Shown: positions 25,901 through 38,600 of the stretch, one piece after another
Layout of the letters: each line of letters opens with the position of its first letter
How positions within the stretch are numbered: the first letter of the stretch is position 1
Assembly (NCBI GenBank): GCA_004009845.1
Contig: RMBW01000010.1
Coordinates: 413,868 to 477,867, forward strand
DNA length: 64,000 nt
Source of the DNA: Davidsoniella eucalypti
Lineage: Eukaryota; Ascomycota; Sordariomycetes; Microascales; Ceratocystidaceae
Direction: 5' to 3'
The notes under the pieces: generated by a model
Told to the model about the DNA's origin: nothing
Databases searched by the model: none
The model's input: the letters and a program-made list of their open reading frames with translations, nothing else
Made by a program: the position numbers and the translations under genes

Positions 25901-27553
25901 TGTATTCTATTCTTGCTGGACTTGGAATGAAAGAAAAGAAAACTAGGGAAATGTGTAGGTGATGAGTCGAGGATCACTGATTCTTTCCCATATTTCCACG
26001 ATTCGTACCTAAACCCTTTCTATCTGTAGTAGTTACTTCGAGACCTTGGACTTCGACCTTGACTAAGAAGGGATTAATAACTAACTAATAAGAATGTGAT
26101 AACTACTACCGTTTTACTACTTCTTGATCTTGGACTTAGCTTTCTCATTGTTTTTAATTCCCAACTCACTGACTACTAAGTGATACGCCCATCTTCAAAA
26201 GCTACATAGCTCAATGAGATTAAAGTTTTTTAAAAAAAGCATTTCACATCATGGCCAATTCCGTGATGTTATGAGGCTGCGGGGTAATGAGTTGGGGAAA
26301 CGGTTATATATAAGAGAAAACACAAAAGAAAAGGCCGGCAGAAACAAAAAAGCGGTATGACCAATATTCAAAATAGATTTAGCGTCCTGTATAAATAGAG
26401 AATCTACCTGTATATAAAGAGACCTAAAAACAAAGCTGCACGAGACCGAAAGACCTTGCTTAGAGTATCCAAGATTCAGGCAGGCAGGCAGAAGAAAAAA
26501 AAAGAGTGACTCGTTGTTATCGGTTTATGATGAGCAGATCAGCAAGGGTCGGTGGTGTCTTTGGTAAGGATTATGTATGATTTTATATAATATATATAAA
26601 ATCTTTATCAATGGCCACTTTGAACTTATAAAAAACTCACAACATCAAAAAAAAAATAGCAACAGCGACTAATAGAAGAGACGAAATTGTGTTCACCGTG
26701 TTTGTATTACATAACTTGCAGACAGCTCCTTCTAATCCATTCTATCGTCGTCAAACGCCTCAACTCGAACTGGTTTCTCAAGCGGAAGCTTCTCTATTAG
26801 TATTGAAGACTCGGATTTTCTCCGAGATTCTGCAAGGCAAACATTGCAGCTACCCTAGAAGGCAGCGCCTTCCCTTTTTAGGGCTATTTTAATGTTGTAT
26901 ATTTTTTTGGGCCTTGTTTCCTATTTCTGACGCCCGCATGTCCAGAGTCCCGGATTTATTTGAACAGCGGTCCAAGCTCTCCTCTGAGATTTTCCACCTT
27001 GCACCTTTTTTCTCGGTTTACTTTGTTTGTTCATTCTCATGTGTTATCTTGCCTACATATTGAGGTTCCGTCCGCTGCTACTATCATCACGATATTCGCC
27101 CGCGTCCATTGGTTGTCGATGCTACTAAACTTCACGACTCTGCGGGCGTGATTGATGCAAACTTTCCTGTCGAGGCTACCACGTAGCACGACAAAATACA
27201 TCTTATTTGAAATTCTCTCATAATCCAGACTCACAATTGTCCTTGTCATCTACCACTATTGAGACCTGTAATACGCGTAGGTACGTTGCTGTGCCTGTAT
27301 ATGTTTGGGCAATGCTGCTGCCCGTCTCTGTTTTTCTACGTAGTATCTGGTATGCTATAGTACAAATATGCTGTGTCTGGAACTCTGCCGATGATATATA
27401 ATATACAGCCTGTTTGTTTTCCGCCGTGGTTGTTCCGGAGTTAAGAACCCAATCGCCTCGATGGATCTGTGTAAGAACGAAACCAAGAAGATAATGAAAA
27501 AAAAGAAATGAAAAAAAAGAATGTACAAGAGCCCGTATTCCCTAGGCCGTCGC
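22950..27553. other. Gene-free region of 4.6 kb
   Basis: This holds the promoter side of the Zn2Cys6 gene (22950 to about 23400) and the 3' side of the 825-residue gene. The part from 23640 to 25000 is moderately GC-rich with several short open frames but no recognisable domain or splice pattern. The part from 25480 to 26700 is AT-rich. I see no RNA gene or transposon. Confidence 0.5.
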
Positions 27554-30031
27554 TTAGGCTTTAACAATTTCCGTAGCCGTAGTCGTATTTACCGGATGAG
27601 CAAATGGCCTTCTAATTACATAGCCATTATTACTATCCACTGACTGAGCTTGCCTTGTAGGCACGCTCGCTGGACGGAAGCGTTGTCCTCTCAACTTAGC
27701 GCGAGACCAGCGGATATTGTTCTTGAGCAATGTCCAAGACTCATCGAGCTTAGCCCATCGTTTCCAGACATGATGTGCGTAGCCAATAGCTACTCTTCTC
27801 CGTCGCTTGAACAGATACTGCCGCCAAATACGGTATGTCTTTAAATTGGCCCTGATCTGGGCATGACGTCGGGCAGCTTTAGCTGTGCGATTATAGCGTG
27901 CCAAAATGGACCTGTTCGTGAGTTGCCGGCTCCGAGTCATATATTTATCGAACTGGTCATATGAATCTGGGCTCAGATATTGCGACAGGAGAGACCTGAG
28001 CCACATGATCCTACTCGATCTCCCCCTTCGGCCACAACGCATATCACGAAGGATCAAATTAGTAAAGCAGGAGAGCAATTTTTGCTGAATATTGAGGCCG
28101 CGGCTACGCAAAAAAGCCAGACCCCGATCCAGAAAATGGAGCCTCAATCGGATGCTAAAGCGGCACTGTACCGTCATCTTTACCAGTACTTGCTGGATGA
28201 ATGCGCCATACTCCTCGGTCGCGGTTCTAGGCAACATCCTGTCATTCCGTAGTTCCAGGGCTGTGAGTAGATCAGAGCCAGATAGATATGGTCGAGACAC
28301 CAGATCGTCGACGTACTTGGTCCACATCCTCCATGACCATACATTTGCCAGGGCCTTGACACCTCCCTGTATACGGTCTAAGTTTTGCATCGCAAGCTTA
28401 TACAGAGCAGCAGCCACCTCGGCATCCTGGCATGCTGTTGCAAGGGTTGCCAGAGCTCGGGGATGGACTACAAGACTAGTCCGGTTGAACAACGAGTCGA
28501 AGGACTTGACGATATCATCAAGCCTGTCCTGTCTCTTGAGCGCCTCGCAAAGACTCATCATGAAGGGTACGTGTCTTCGAGAAGGAGTGTAGCGAGAAAT
28601 ATTCAATGTGAACTTCGCCAAAATTAGGCGAGGGTGTCCACGCCTGACATCGCCGTGGAAGCTAGTATATAATGAGTTTGGGTTGGTAACGTAGTCTCGA
28701 CTGGTCCATTGGTGCATTAGCAGGTTGCACAGTTGGAGATCTGGAACATAAGGCTTGCTTTTGGAGTCCTTGAAAAAAATAGAGTTGATCATGTCAAGAA
28801 AGTGTGTTTGCCGAACTTCTGGAATATGGGCTGCAATAGAGGCAAACGCAAAGTGTATGTTTTGTAGATCAATGGGAGATGTGTTGCCTACAAGCGTCTT
28901 GTGCATAATATTGATCATGCTCGACAGGTCTATGGGCGAGAATTTCGATATGACTCTAGCTGCAGTCGTTGTAAATGCGGGCAATGGTAAGACATCGGCT
29001 TTGAGTGTCTCTTGACTTGTGAATCTCAATTGGTTCCGACATGAGTTGATGACAACCTCCAAGACCCTCGAAAGGCTGGTATCACGAAGCGCTTCAAGAT
29101 GTTGCCGTGGCATCATATCCACGACACAGAACAGTGCTTCAGATGAAGTTGCCACCAAGTCCAACTTTAAAGCTAAATCAAACAGGCACTGCCAAACCAG
29201 AACTGGATAGTCCTGTGGCTTGCCGACCACTGATTCTGCCATACTCTTGCAAGTACGCTGGATCAGGCCCGAGAGCAAGACATCTGACTGCTTGCCAGAG
29301 ACAGCCCGCAATGGCAAGACTGCAGCGAATATTCTAGTAATGAATGAGACAATCTCGTTCTCACGACAACTTCCTAGGCATACAAAACGGCCCAGGTCTT
29401 CGGTGTATTGCCGCAGCAAGCGTTGTAGCTCGACAGTATAGCCCCGCCGCACTTGGGCCTCGATATCGTCGAGCATTGTAATGAGAGGATCGGAAAAATC
29501 GCTTGTATCGGGCGTATTGGCGTAATCAATGGCTGGCTGGCTGCCGAAAACATGAGACAATACTGTCATAATGGGCGCCGTGATATCCGCAATAGAAGTT
29601 CTTGTCGAAGTAGTGGTTGAAGATTTAGAATTCGCGGGCGTAGGCGCAGACCACGTCCAGTTTGAGAGGTCGCCCAAGTATTGGTTTTCCATCGACAGGA
29701 ACGCCTGAGAGGAATATATCTCAGCCATGTGCCGCCGTCCCATACGCTTGCGACTCTCCAATGGCCCTAGGGCCGACGAGATCGGGTGAGAGCTCAAAGT
29801 GCCGGAAGCACGAGCTGGAGCTATGGCGGCATCAGAGCTAAAATGGGCGCAGAAGAGCATCATGGCTACGGCAGCCTCCAGTTGGGCATTCGCACAGAGG
29901 CAATTGGGACGACATCGAGAGTTCGAGATGGTGATCGTAGACGGTGGTGGTGATAAGGCCGGATGTGTTGTGGGCGCTGTCAATCCCCAGTAACGGGCCG
30001 CAATATTGGCTGCCCGTGGGCGCAGAGGCAT
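27554..30031 (-). CDS. Uncharacterised 825-residue helical protein, basic C-terminus
   Basis: A single uninterrupted frame of 825 codons without introns. I do not recognise the family. Residues 1-30 are free of acidic residues and carry several Arg, compatible with a mitochondrial presequence. A Ser/Thr-rich linker lies around 120-145. Residues about 165-640 are rich in Leu/Ala helices of the kind seen in helical-repeat proteins. The last 150 residues are strongly basic (RYNRTAKAARRHAQIRANLK, LFKRRRRVAIGYAHHVWKRW), suggesting nucleic-acid binding. A fungal mitochondrial mRNA-binding or translation factor of the PPR-like type would fit, but this is inference from composition only. The gene shares a 0.7 kb upstream interval with the 3' end of the amidase gene. 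Confidence 0.75.
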   Translation of the reverse strand: MPLRPRAANIAARYWGLTAPTTHPALSPPPSTITISNSRCRPNCLCANAQLEAAVAMMLFCAHFSSDAAIAPARASGTLSSHPISSALGPLESRKRMGRRHMAEIYSSQAFLSMENQYLGDLSNWTWSAPTPANSKSSTTTSTRTSIADITAPIMTVLSHVFGSQPAIDYANTPDTSDFSDPLITMLDDIEAQVRRGYTVELQRLLRQYTEDLGRFVCLGSCRENEIVSFITRIFAAVLPLRAVSGKQSDVLLSGLIQRTCKSMAESVVGKPQDYPVLVWQCLFDLALKLDLVATSSEALFCVVDMMPRQHLEALRDTSLSRVLEVVINSCRNQLRFTSQETLKADVLPLPAFTTTAARVISKFSPIDLSSMINIMHKTLVGNTSPIDLQNIHFAFASIAAHIPEVRQTHFLDMINSIFFKDSKSKPYVPDLQLCNLLMHQWTSRDYVTNPNSLYTSFHGDVRRGHPRLILAKFTLNISRYTPSRRHVPFMMSLCEALKRQDRLDDIVKSFDSLFNRTSLVVHPRALATLATACQDAEVAAALYKLAMQNLDRIQGGVKALANVWSWRMWTKYVDDLVSRPYLSGSDLLTALELRNDRMLPRTATEEYGAFIQQVLVKMTVQCRFSIRLRLHFLDRGLAFLRSRGLNIQQKLLSCFTNLILRDMRCGRRGRSSRIMWLRSLLSQYLSPDSYDQFDKYMTRSRQLTNRSILARYNRTAKAARRHAQIRANLKTYRIWRQYLFKRRRRVAIGYAHHVWKRWAKLDESWTLLKNNIRWSRAKLRGQRFRPASVPTRQAQSVDSNNGYVIRRPFAHPVNTTTATEIVKA

Positions 30032-30713
30032 AGCTAAATGGCCACTAAAAGCCCGACGAACTCAGTTGCTAGCTCACTCTTTGATTTGGAAAAGATGAGG
30101 CGGAGGCCCGCCGGGCAGCTTCGATGTGTGTGAGGCAATTTAGCTCCGTTCTGGAAATCCGGGGAAAGACGCTAATAACGATGCCTAGACCCTTTCTAAC
30201 CCACCTTTGGAAATCTGAGGCATTGTATTGGCGAATTCCACGATGGAGGGTTCCACCTCTGTCACGTGATAAACTTATATGGAGTAGTTTATTGTCCACC
30301 ACCACTTATTGTTGTAAGTCGGCCATCAAACCCTACAGCCATATAGGATGATTATGATGCAATGTGTGGTGAAGGTAGACGTCAAAGGTAGTCAAATTCG
30401 AATGTTAATAATGTTAGTCTGTGTTTTATGCTAATAACTGTAATTATTGCGCTGTATTTTATGAATCCATAATTAATTGATTTTCGAGTTGTATTAGAGA
30501 TAATAACCCTTACGGGTTGAATATATGTGATAGGATGGAATATATGCAAACTTAAAAAGCAAAAACCACACAAACGATGCAAAAAAAACAGCAACCACCC
30601 CAAGGTATAGACAGACAAAAGGAAACAAAAACTATATACGATGGCAATGATATACAAATCAAATACCTCCTTGTGTTATACACAAACAATATCCATCAGT
30701 GCTCTTAGACGTC
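30032..30713. other. Intergenic: promoter of 825-residue gene and amidase 3' UTR
   Basis: No gene seen. The half near 30032-30330 is of mixed composition and should hold the upstream gene's promoter. The half from 30360 to 30713 is AT-rich and fits a 3' UTR. Confidence 0.5.
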
Positions 30714-32667
30714 TTAGTCCGAGAAAGGCACCGGGATATTCCGCTCCAGATAGCCACGCCACTCAGGCCGAGTGCGCTTATAAGGCCAGCCGCTAGTAGT
30801 CAACTGGAGATTTTCAATGGCAGAGCCATACTTGACGAGCTTGTCTTCGGCCCACGCTGTCTGCATGATACCAAGACCAAAACCCATGTGACTGTCGTCT
30901 CTCGTGCCGAGTGGCAGAGTGATCATGGGATATCCTGCCTGTGCAGCAATCTGGTATGTCTGGCCAACGTCGGGAGGCACGAGGAGGCCGTCGACCTTGG
31001 TTCCCTTGCCACCACCGTTCAGGGCATAGTCAATGCCCGACCGGGTGCTATTTTGCGTGAAGCCTAGCGCTTGCCAATATGTTTCGTTGCGCTCGCCCTT
31101 GGTTGCCATGGAAGCTTCGAATAGATCCTGTCCAGACGGGAAGGCCGGGTGTACGTTGGGGATACCACCCTCACTACCCACATAGTTAAGGTTGTATTGC
31201 ACAATATCTTCAAGAGAGCGCATATTGGTGTTGCTGAGTTCGGATAGATAGGTCTTGATGTTGTTGTAGAAGTCGACTTTGACTACAGTCAGCTCTGACT
31301 CGTTTCGATAGCCTCGTGTGGTGCCATAGTCCCAGTCCCAACCGTCAGGACTGATGATCGTTTCGTGGTTAAGAATCTCCGTGCCATTGATGACAGTGGC
31401 GCCGGCATCTCTCAGTAAACGAACGGTCTGCTGGAACACATTGCGTTGTTGGTCTGTGGCATAAACCCAGAAACTGTCCCAGGGAACGCCAAACACAGCA
31501 CCTCTTAGTGCGCTCTTACTAGACATGAAGGGCAGGTAGCCATTTGTCGGAATGGAGCCCTCTTGTCCAGAGGTATAGTTATCGCGAGAATCAACACCCC
31601 AGATGGCATCGAAAGCATGCACAGCGTCTTTGACCGTGCGACCAAAGGTACCGACGCTATCTTGATGCTCACACTCAGGAATAACACTATACATATGTGT
31701 TAGTGATTTGAAATACATGAAGCTAGTGCAGCTAACTTACCCAGCCCTAGATGTCCGGCCAACAGTAGGCTTGAAGCCAACAACACCATTACGCATAGCC
31801 GGATTGATGACTATCAGATATTTGAGTTAGCAGATGCTCCGACGGATATACGGCAATTCAAATGGGGGAATTCACATACCACTTCCATCCGTCTCGGTTC
31901 CAATGGCAAAAGCAATAACATTTGCGCCGACGGCCGTCGCACTGCCAGTGCTGCTACCGCCGGGATTAACCGTGAAGTTATACGGGCTGCGTGCCTGACC
32001 GCCTCGGGCCGAGTAGCCCTCAGAATAGTCGGTGCTGCGCATATCAGCCCATTCACTAAGCGTGGACTTTCCAAACAAGACCGCGCCGGCGGCCCGTAGC
32101 TTGGACACTACGAAGGCGTCGCGGGGCACGATATTACCGAGTAGTGCTAGACTGCCGGCTGTGGTCTCCATGGAGTCACTGGTCGCGATGTTATCTTTGA
32201 CTAGGAACGGAATGCCATGGAGAGGACCACGTACTTTGCCTTGGGCACGCTCTATGTCCATCTGAGCAGCAATGGATAACATATCAGCGTTAATCTGCAT
32301 GACCGAGCTAAGTGTTATAAGTTAGTATCTAGGTATATCGTGGAGATGTCGAGAGTGGCACATACTTAATGTAGTTCTGGGTTTGCTGAGACCGATGGAG
32401 ATAGCACATGGCTAACTTGACGGCAGTTAGGGTCCCGTTGGTCATTGCTTTTTGCATGTCGTCGATGGTTGCTTCTTCCAGTTGGAATTCACCACAGGCC
32501 GGCATCACAAAGAGTGCCGGAGTGTCAATATCCCTTTCTAATGGCAACAATGACTCCGACTTTACTAGTGGCCATTCTTCATTGTTATCGTGATTACCGA
32601 CGCGGAAATGACCCAAAGCGTGTGGCAAACAGAGTGAAAAGATGAGGAGTGAATTAGAAGACCACAT
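30714..32667 (-). CDS. Secreted amidase-signature family hydrolase
   Basis: Four exons on the - strand: 32667-32366, 32307-31880, 31810-31741 and 31686-30714. Joined in frame they give 590 residues. Residues 1-19 are a hydrophobic signal peptide (MWSSNSLLIFSLCLPHALG). The Ser-cisSer-Lys triad is visible: Lys138 in GIPFLVKDNIAT, Ser219 in NPGGSSTGSA and Ser243 in GTETDGS. The 24-residue gap between the two Ser is the same as in fatty acid amide hydrolase. The motif after it (NPAMRNGVVGFKPTVGRTSRAG) is typical of fungal and bacterial amidases. Several Asn-X-Ser/Thr sites support secretion. Members hydrolyse carboxamides to acid and ammonia; the substrate cannot be told from sequence. The enzyme may serve nitrogen scavenging or detoxification outside the cell. 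Confidence 0.93.
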
Positions 32668-35600
32668 ACTGGGCTATCCAAGCTCCAAGTTCTATATTGG
32701 CGATGGTTGTCAGCAATCTGATGGTATCAACATGTTCCAAAGCATATGAATATAGGACTGTCTATGGAAAACAACAAGTACTCTAGTCTTGCACTGAAAC
32801 TTACACTACTTGTTATAGCAAATAACGTAACAGAATGTGGCTTCTAGCCGGCTAGTCTCCGGGCACCTCAGCTATACTTTATGTATTGATAGCACAGCCA
32901 GATGTGGCTTCTTCTCTAAAACACGAACAACGTCGATATGTGCCTATATATTGCTAGCAAAACCCCTGGCGTTCATATGCATGACAACCACTCGTTGCGA
33001 GACTGGGTTAGAAGAGCTTGCGCTAGAATACAACGAACTGCTTCTAGTGGCAGTTTCTGAAGTTGTAAGAACCGAGAAGCGAGGTTTCGTTGGAATGTAC
33101 CGGACAGGAGCTCGGTTGGTGATATGCGTGCCAAGCGAAATACGCCAGAAATAAGAAGAAAAAGGAAAGCTTATTTCCCTTTTGACTTCTAACTGTACGG
33201 TTTGATAGGACAAGAGATGTTATGAACAAAGAAAATGCCAGGCCAAAATATAGATCAATGCTATGCAGTGAAAACCCAAGAAGAAAGGAAAGAATAACAA
33301 AGGAAAAACGAGAACGAAGCAAGAGAAAAGCCAAGAGAAGAGGCCCTAGAACGAAAACTGAGACTGAGGTTAGTCGTAATGGGTGGATAGAACGATACCA
33401 GCGTCGTTCATAGCAGACAGCAAGAGAAATAAAGGAGAAAGAATCGGTGAACACAGGTGAGGAAGTGGGTGTGTGGACGAGGAACGATCCAACCCAACTG
33501 TAACAGTAGTATCTAAAGAACTATAGAAACAAGGGGATGGAAAGAGGAGGGGGGGGTTACTCTTGATGGTAGAGGTGGGCGGGTGTTAGACACAGATGGT
33601 AAGATGTGCAATTAGAGGGCAAATGATGGTATATAAACACATGGCAACCAGTGAGATATTCGAAACAAGAAGATCAGTAACCAGCAATAGCGAGAGAATA
33701 TAGGACAGAGTAACTATGCTGGTCCCTCCATCATCACGAGAGAAGAGGGATAAGACGACGATATAGCTGATAGATCAGTGGTATTAGATCTGGAAGCAAG
33801 TGTCAAAGTCTAGGGAAATAAACAGTCTAAAAGATAGGGCAAAGACCAAACTAGTAAAAACGAGAACAAAACAAATGACACAAGGGTAAGTCCAACCAAG
33901 TCCATATGCCAAGTCTGTGCGTATAGTTCCTATTTTTACTCTTACTCTCGTTCAAAATAGACTCAATAGGGTACGAAAGGGAAAAGCACATGTCCGTGCT
34001 CTTATCAATGACAACAGGTATAAATCATGATATGATGTGATATCGGGCAACTAAGAGATATTTCTAGCGAGTATCACTTCAACGGGTAATATTGCTGGTT
34101 TATGTGATATTGACAAGCAGAAACTACTGAACTTGGGAGAAGAAGCGAAGGAAAATGGGGATTTATGGGAAACATGAGCGCCTCTTGTCATATCAAAGGC
34201 CATAACTAGATAGAGAAAATAAAATTATTTTTGGTCTGTGCTGGTCGCTCAACATTTTCACCTCGCCTGAAATCTTATCTCATCTGAGGTTGTGCCGTGT
34301 CTCTATTATTTCTCGTCCTCCTCTCTCGTTGTGGCTTCCAGTACTTTTCTGCATGGAGGCAAGGGAGAGCGAGAGGGAAGCACTAAATTGTGATTAAAAA
34401 ATGGGGTTAAACTAGCAGATACATCATGATTATTAGTATGTGGGAATCATGGAATGGCCCCTGGCTACAGGCCACCCTACCGCCGGCTTAAGTAGCCCAA
34501 GAAGAGCAGTCGTGTTCATGATGACGCCCGTCTACCCAGGGAGAACAAACGAAGAGCAGATTCTGGACATGATCTGCAGATATGTAGGTAAGCCGTTTTT
34601 AGTTCACGTGGCTCATCAGCAAGTTTCTTAGCATGAAATGGGAAAGCAGCCAGTGAGAATCAGCAGCAAGTGTGACGAGTGAAAGGACAAGATGGTTAAA
34701 ACACACGGAGATATATCACACAGACATATCTAGTTTACCCCTGTGATAGGCTTTATATCAAGTGATTCAGGGTAATGAAAATAAAGAGGAAACAGGAAAG
34801 TAAGGAAAATATATTACCCGAGAGGTCTAGTTAGGCATGGACAATTTCGCTCGTAAGGCCACATACACATAGGTGGCTGTGAAGCTAAGAAGCAACAGCT
34901 TGATCTCGGATATCAGTGATCTTGGTTCGAATGTCTACGACTTGGCCTGTTCTAAGCAAGACATACACCGCATACTATAGCTAGATAGACATACAGCATC
35001 TGCTACTACCACATCTTGTGTAGGTGTATCTGCAGAATCGAGTGCATCTACAGACAGGACAACTTCTTTTTTTGTCCTTTCTTGGGCTGTAGTGTTACTA
35101 GTGCCAATCGAAAAAGGAAGAAAAACTCCATATTTTACTTACATATGTACACAGATACATAGACATTTACAGCACACATATTACACAGATTACACCGCTG
35201 TTATTGCTCCGGTTATAGGCGTCTAAGTCAGGCTTTGTTCCCCGGCTTATAGTCCAAAAAGAACGGCACTGGTCGGTTTTACCCAGCAGTCCATTCGTCC
35301 TATCAAGGCCCAGACATAATACTCACTATCTCTGAATAGGTAGCACGTAGTTCGTCATGGCAGCTAAAAAGATGGTAGATAGGACATTTCGGTCAACGGA
35401 AGTAAACGGGTGTTGGTAAGAGCCGACCACGACGCTTCTTAGGGCTAATATTAGGGTCGTTTAACTGAAATGTTCTGGAGAGAATGTTCCAACAGGCTGT
35501 TTTGCAGATAGATCGTGTCTATCATTTGGTTACCTCGTTTACCACGAGTTCGGTTGAATTTTCCTGAAAATGAAACGGGCAGGAAACATCATTAGAATGA

Positions 35601-38600
35601 AAGGTTGCTGGTTCTAGTACAAATACATGTGCCCGTCTATCCTCATAGAGGGATAGTGAGAAAAGAATTACATGATAATAGAGTGGCTAGACGCGGTTTT
35701 TACACGGTTTTTGGTCCTATTTCTTGCTACTCTTCCTAGACAAGTCACAAGCTTGAAAGAGCATCGTTCTTCCAGTCATGTTCCTGTTCACCAAAAGATG
35801 GAGACTGTGTCTTCAGTGCCCTTGCTCAGCTGTCGTGTCTGAAGGGAACCCGCAGTCCCGGATCTTGAACTTCGACGCTTGATTGTACATGTATAGTAAT
35901 AACTGTACATACTTTTAGTACGAAACAATATTATCTAGGGAGGGAGCGGATAGTCTTGGATCCTTAACAGGCCCGTGACAGCACTGGCTATCTTGTATCA
36001 GTCCTACGGATAAATATCTTCTAGGTTGCTTATCGCCGGAGATACCCAACATTGATCAACTGTGGGGATAGAGTATATGTATGTACCAGAAAAAAAAAAG
36101 GCTCACTTGAAAAGAAACAAAAGCCGAGTCGCAATTTGGGCCTAGTTTTGGGGGGGGTTTCATTTTTGGGGGCTTTTCCTTGCTGTATCGTTTCCTATCG
36201 TCGTAGAGCCTTGTTTCGCAGCAATCTCTGCTAAGAAAGACATGGTAGACAAAAAGAAGCGACGGATGAAAAATCTCAGAGTATATTGTATAATGTCGTC
36301 AGATTAGGCACAATTTCTCCTCTTGTGATCAACGCACAAGGCCTCAATTCAGGATCAAAGCCTTAGTTTGTATAGATTGAGATACATAAATCAATCAATT
36401 CGCTTCGCTGGAGGAAACGATGTTAACGGCTATGTCCAGTCTTGCTTAGAAGTAGCGATTGACTTCAGGATATATCTGGTCGTAATGTTGCGGGTCCGCC
36501 TGTCGTCATGGCATCTTGTCAGTGTATGTCACCTTCATAGAAGCACTTGGTCTGTGTTCTTTATAAAACAGCAGTGCGCATTGTTTGTCAATTGATTTCC
36601 GCTTTCTGCCCTATATTGCCCTATATCTTAATCTTTCATGTAGAGCTTTGGGCAAGGGTTTCTCCGTGTTCGTTAGAAAGTGCAGGCCCTTTCTAGCACA
36701 AAGCCTAAGTGACTGTACTTTAACCCTAACTGTATTATCCATCATTCTTAGCTGTTGGATGTCTGATCACCGCTCTGGTAAAGAACAATAACTTTGTAAA
36801 GGGATTAGCGTAGACTGTCATATCGTATCTAGTAGACCCTTCTCTTCACGCTCAGGGTTCTCTTTCTGTATTCTGCATACGAGCTCCAACTGATTTACCG
36901 TGTTACACCAACTTGAGTAATATCAACGTCGCATTACTGAAAGGCGCAAGAAGATAGATAATCGTGATGTTGATGTAACTTTTTGTGTCGCCGATGGAAA
37001 AAAAAACATCGCTCCGGGTTGAAAAGTATGTATGGATACCCCCAAAAATATTATTACAGGCGTGGTTGTTAGGGCTACAAAATACTTATTTTCATAATTT
37101 CTTATGGGCGGTTCAGTCTTTTGCTGAACACTGCCCCAACATGAAGTTTTATTAGTCATATTACTTATTATTATCTATCCTTCTTGGTGTCAGGCAATAA
37201 TTATTCTCGTTTGGACTCGGAGAGAAAATAAAGGCTGTAAATAGACATATTGGTAAAACCTCGAACCAAGCACAACAAAACGGCAGTACAAAAAGGAACA
37301 ACAAACATTGGAAAACAATTCATGCATAGAATGATTCGGAAGATATACTCCTGAGCAAAAGGTTAAATAATATACAGAATTTTGATTGAGGGTGACAGAT
37401 GTTGCATTAAGTCATAGGTATGGTGTTTGCATCCCTATCGGTAATGTGTTGCATCTCGACAGCAGATTCGGCTTTTGGAATCAGTGTATGGCGGCGGATA
37501 GGCTGTATAGCAAGCGATGTGCTGTATATTCAGTCAGATGGTCGCCAATAGACGGCATGCCTACTATATATTAGGCGTAAGAATGCACTGGTAGGGGTCG
37601 TACAGCACGTTTAATGTAAGTATGCATACATGCTCCTGCCCGTGTCAAGACATTAGTTCGACGTAAAGATTTAGGTGAGCCATCCCTAACGGATAGATAT
37701 ACTGAGCTTGTACCAGGTTAGTAGTAAGTGATACGCTATTTCTGATCTCGAGGCCGGAGATTGCTCAAGTCCACAAACAACGTAAAGGATGCCACACCGT
37801 TGAGTAGGTAACAGAGCAGCAACCGAGCCGCCTCATTGAAATTTGCAAAAGCCCATACATAATGAGATATATGTCATGTACATTGCTCTGTTGCGTATAA
37901 ACTGATAAGCATGTGCATAACGGGCAGCTGAACTTCAGCTTGACCACATGGCTAGGCAACTTGCCGCTTATTGTAGTAAGCAAAGCCACCTATATTATCC
38001 TCACCCACCCACCTGCGTGTCTGGCTGCAAGAACAAAGTAGACCCCAACCACTCAACGACAGTTGCAGCCATGCTTATGTCTGCCGGCGTATAGCTTCCA
38101 TATCAGACCAGACAAGTTGATTGTTCTACGTCGAGTTGTCGACAGCCGGACCCGGCTACATACATGACTGGGAGCTATTTATACTGGCACTGGGGACATT
38201 GATACAGTTCAAGCTGAGCAGGACTTCTTCATCTTTGGCACAATCTAGCGCACATACTCGCTATCTACGGGCAAGCTTTCGTTGATTAAAAATGGGAGAA
38301 TGTACAAGCATACATATGTAGACGCCACCAGACAAGGCGACAGATACTACCTGCAGCTCGCTTTCTAAAGCGGTGATGGGACGGTTTACGCCCTTTTTGA
38401 TTCCTTTCCTCTGTGCAGGCTTACAAGGAAACTGAATAGGCATGGTATGTACGATGTACGAGGCCATATCTAGACAGAGAAAAAAAAGTGCGCCCACACC
38501 AAGCGTTCTATTTGATTAATTATGGTGTGCCGTGCGACGGTAAATGCTGTACTCCGCCTCATTTGCGTATAACTTGCGCCTGCTGGTCGCTGTCAGATAG

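Noticed and set aside
33150..33900. Purine-rich open frames with Lys/Arg/Glu runs
   Set aside because: Low-complexity AG-rich DNA gives such frames by chance; no motif or intron pattern supports a gene.
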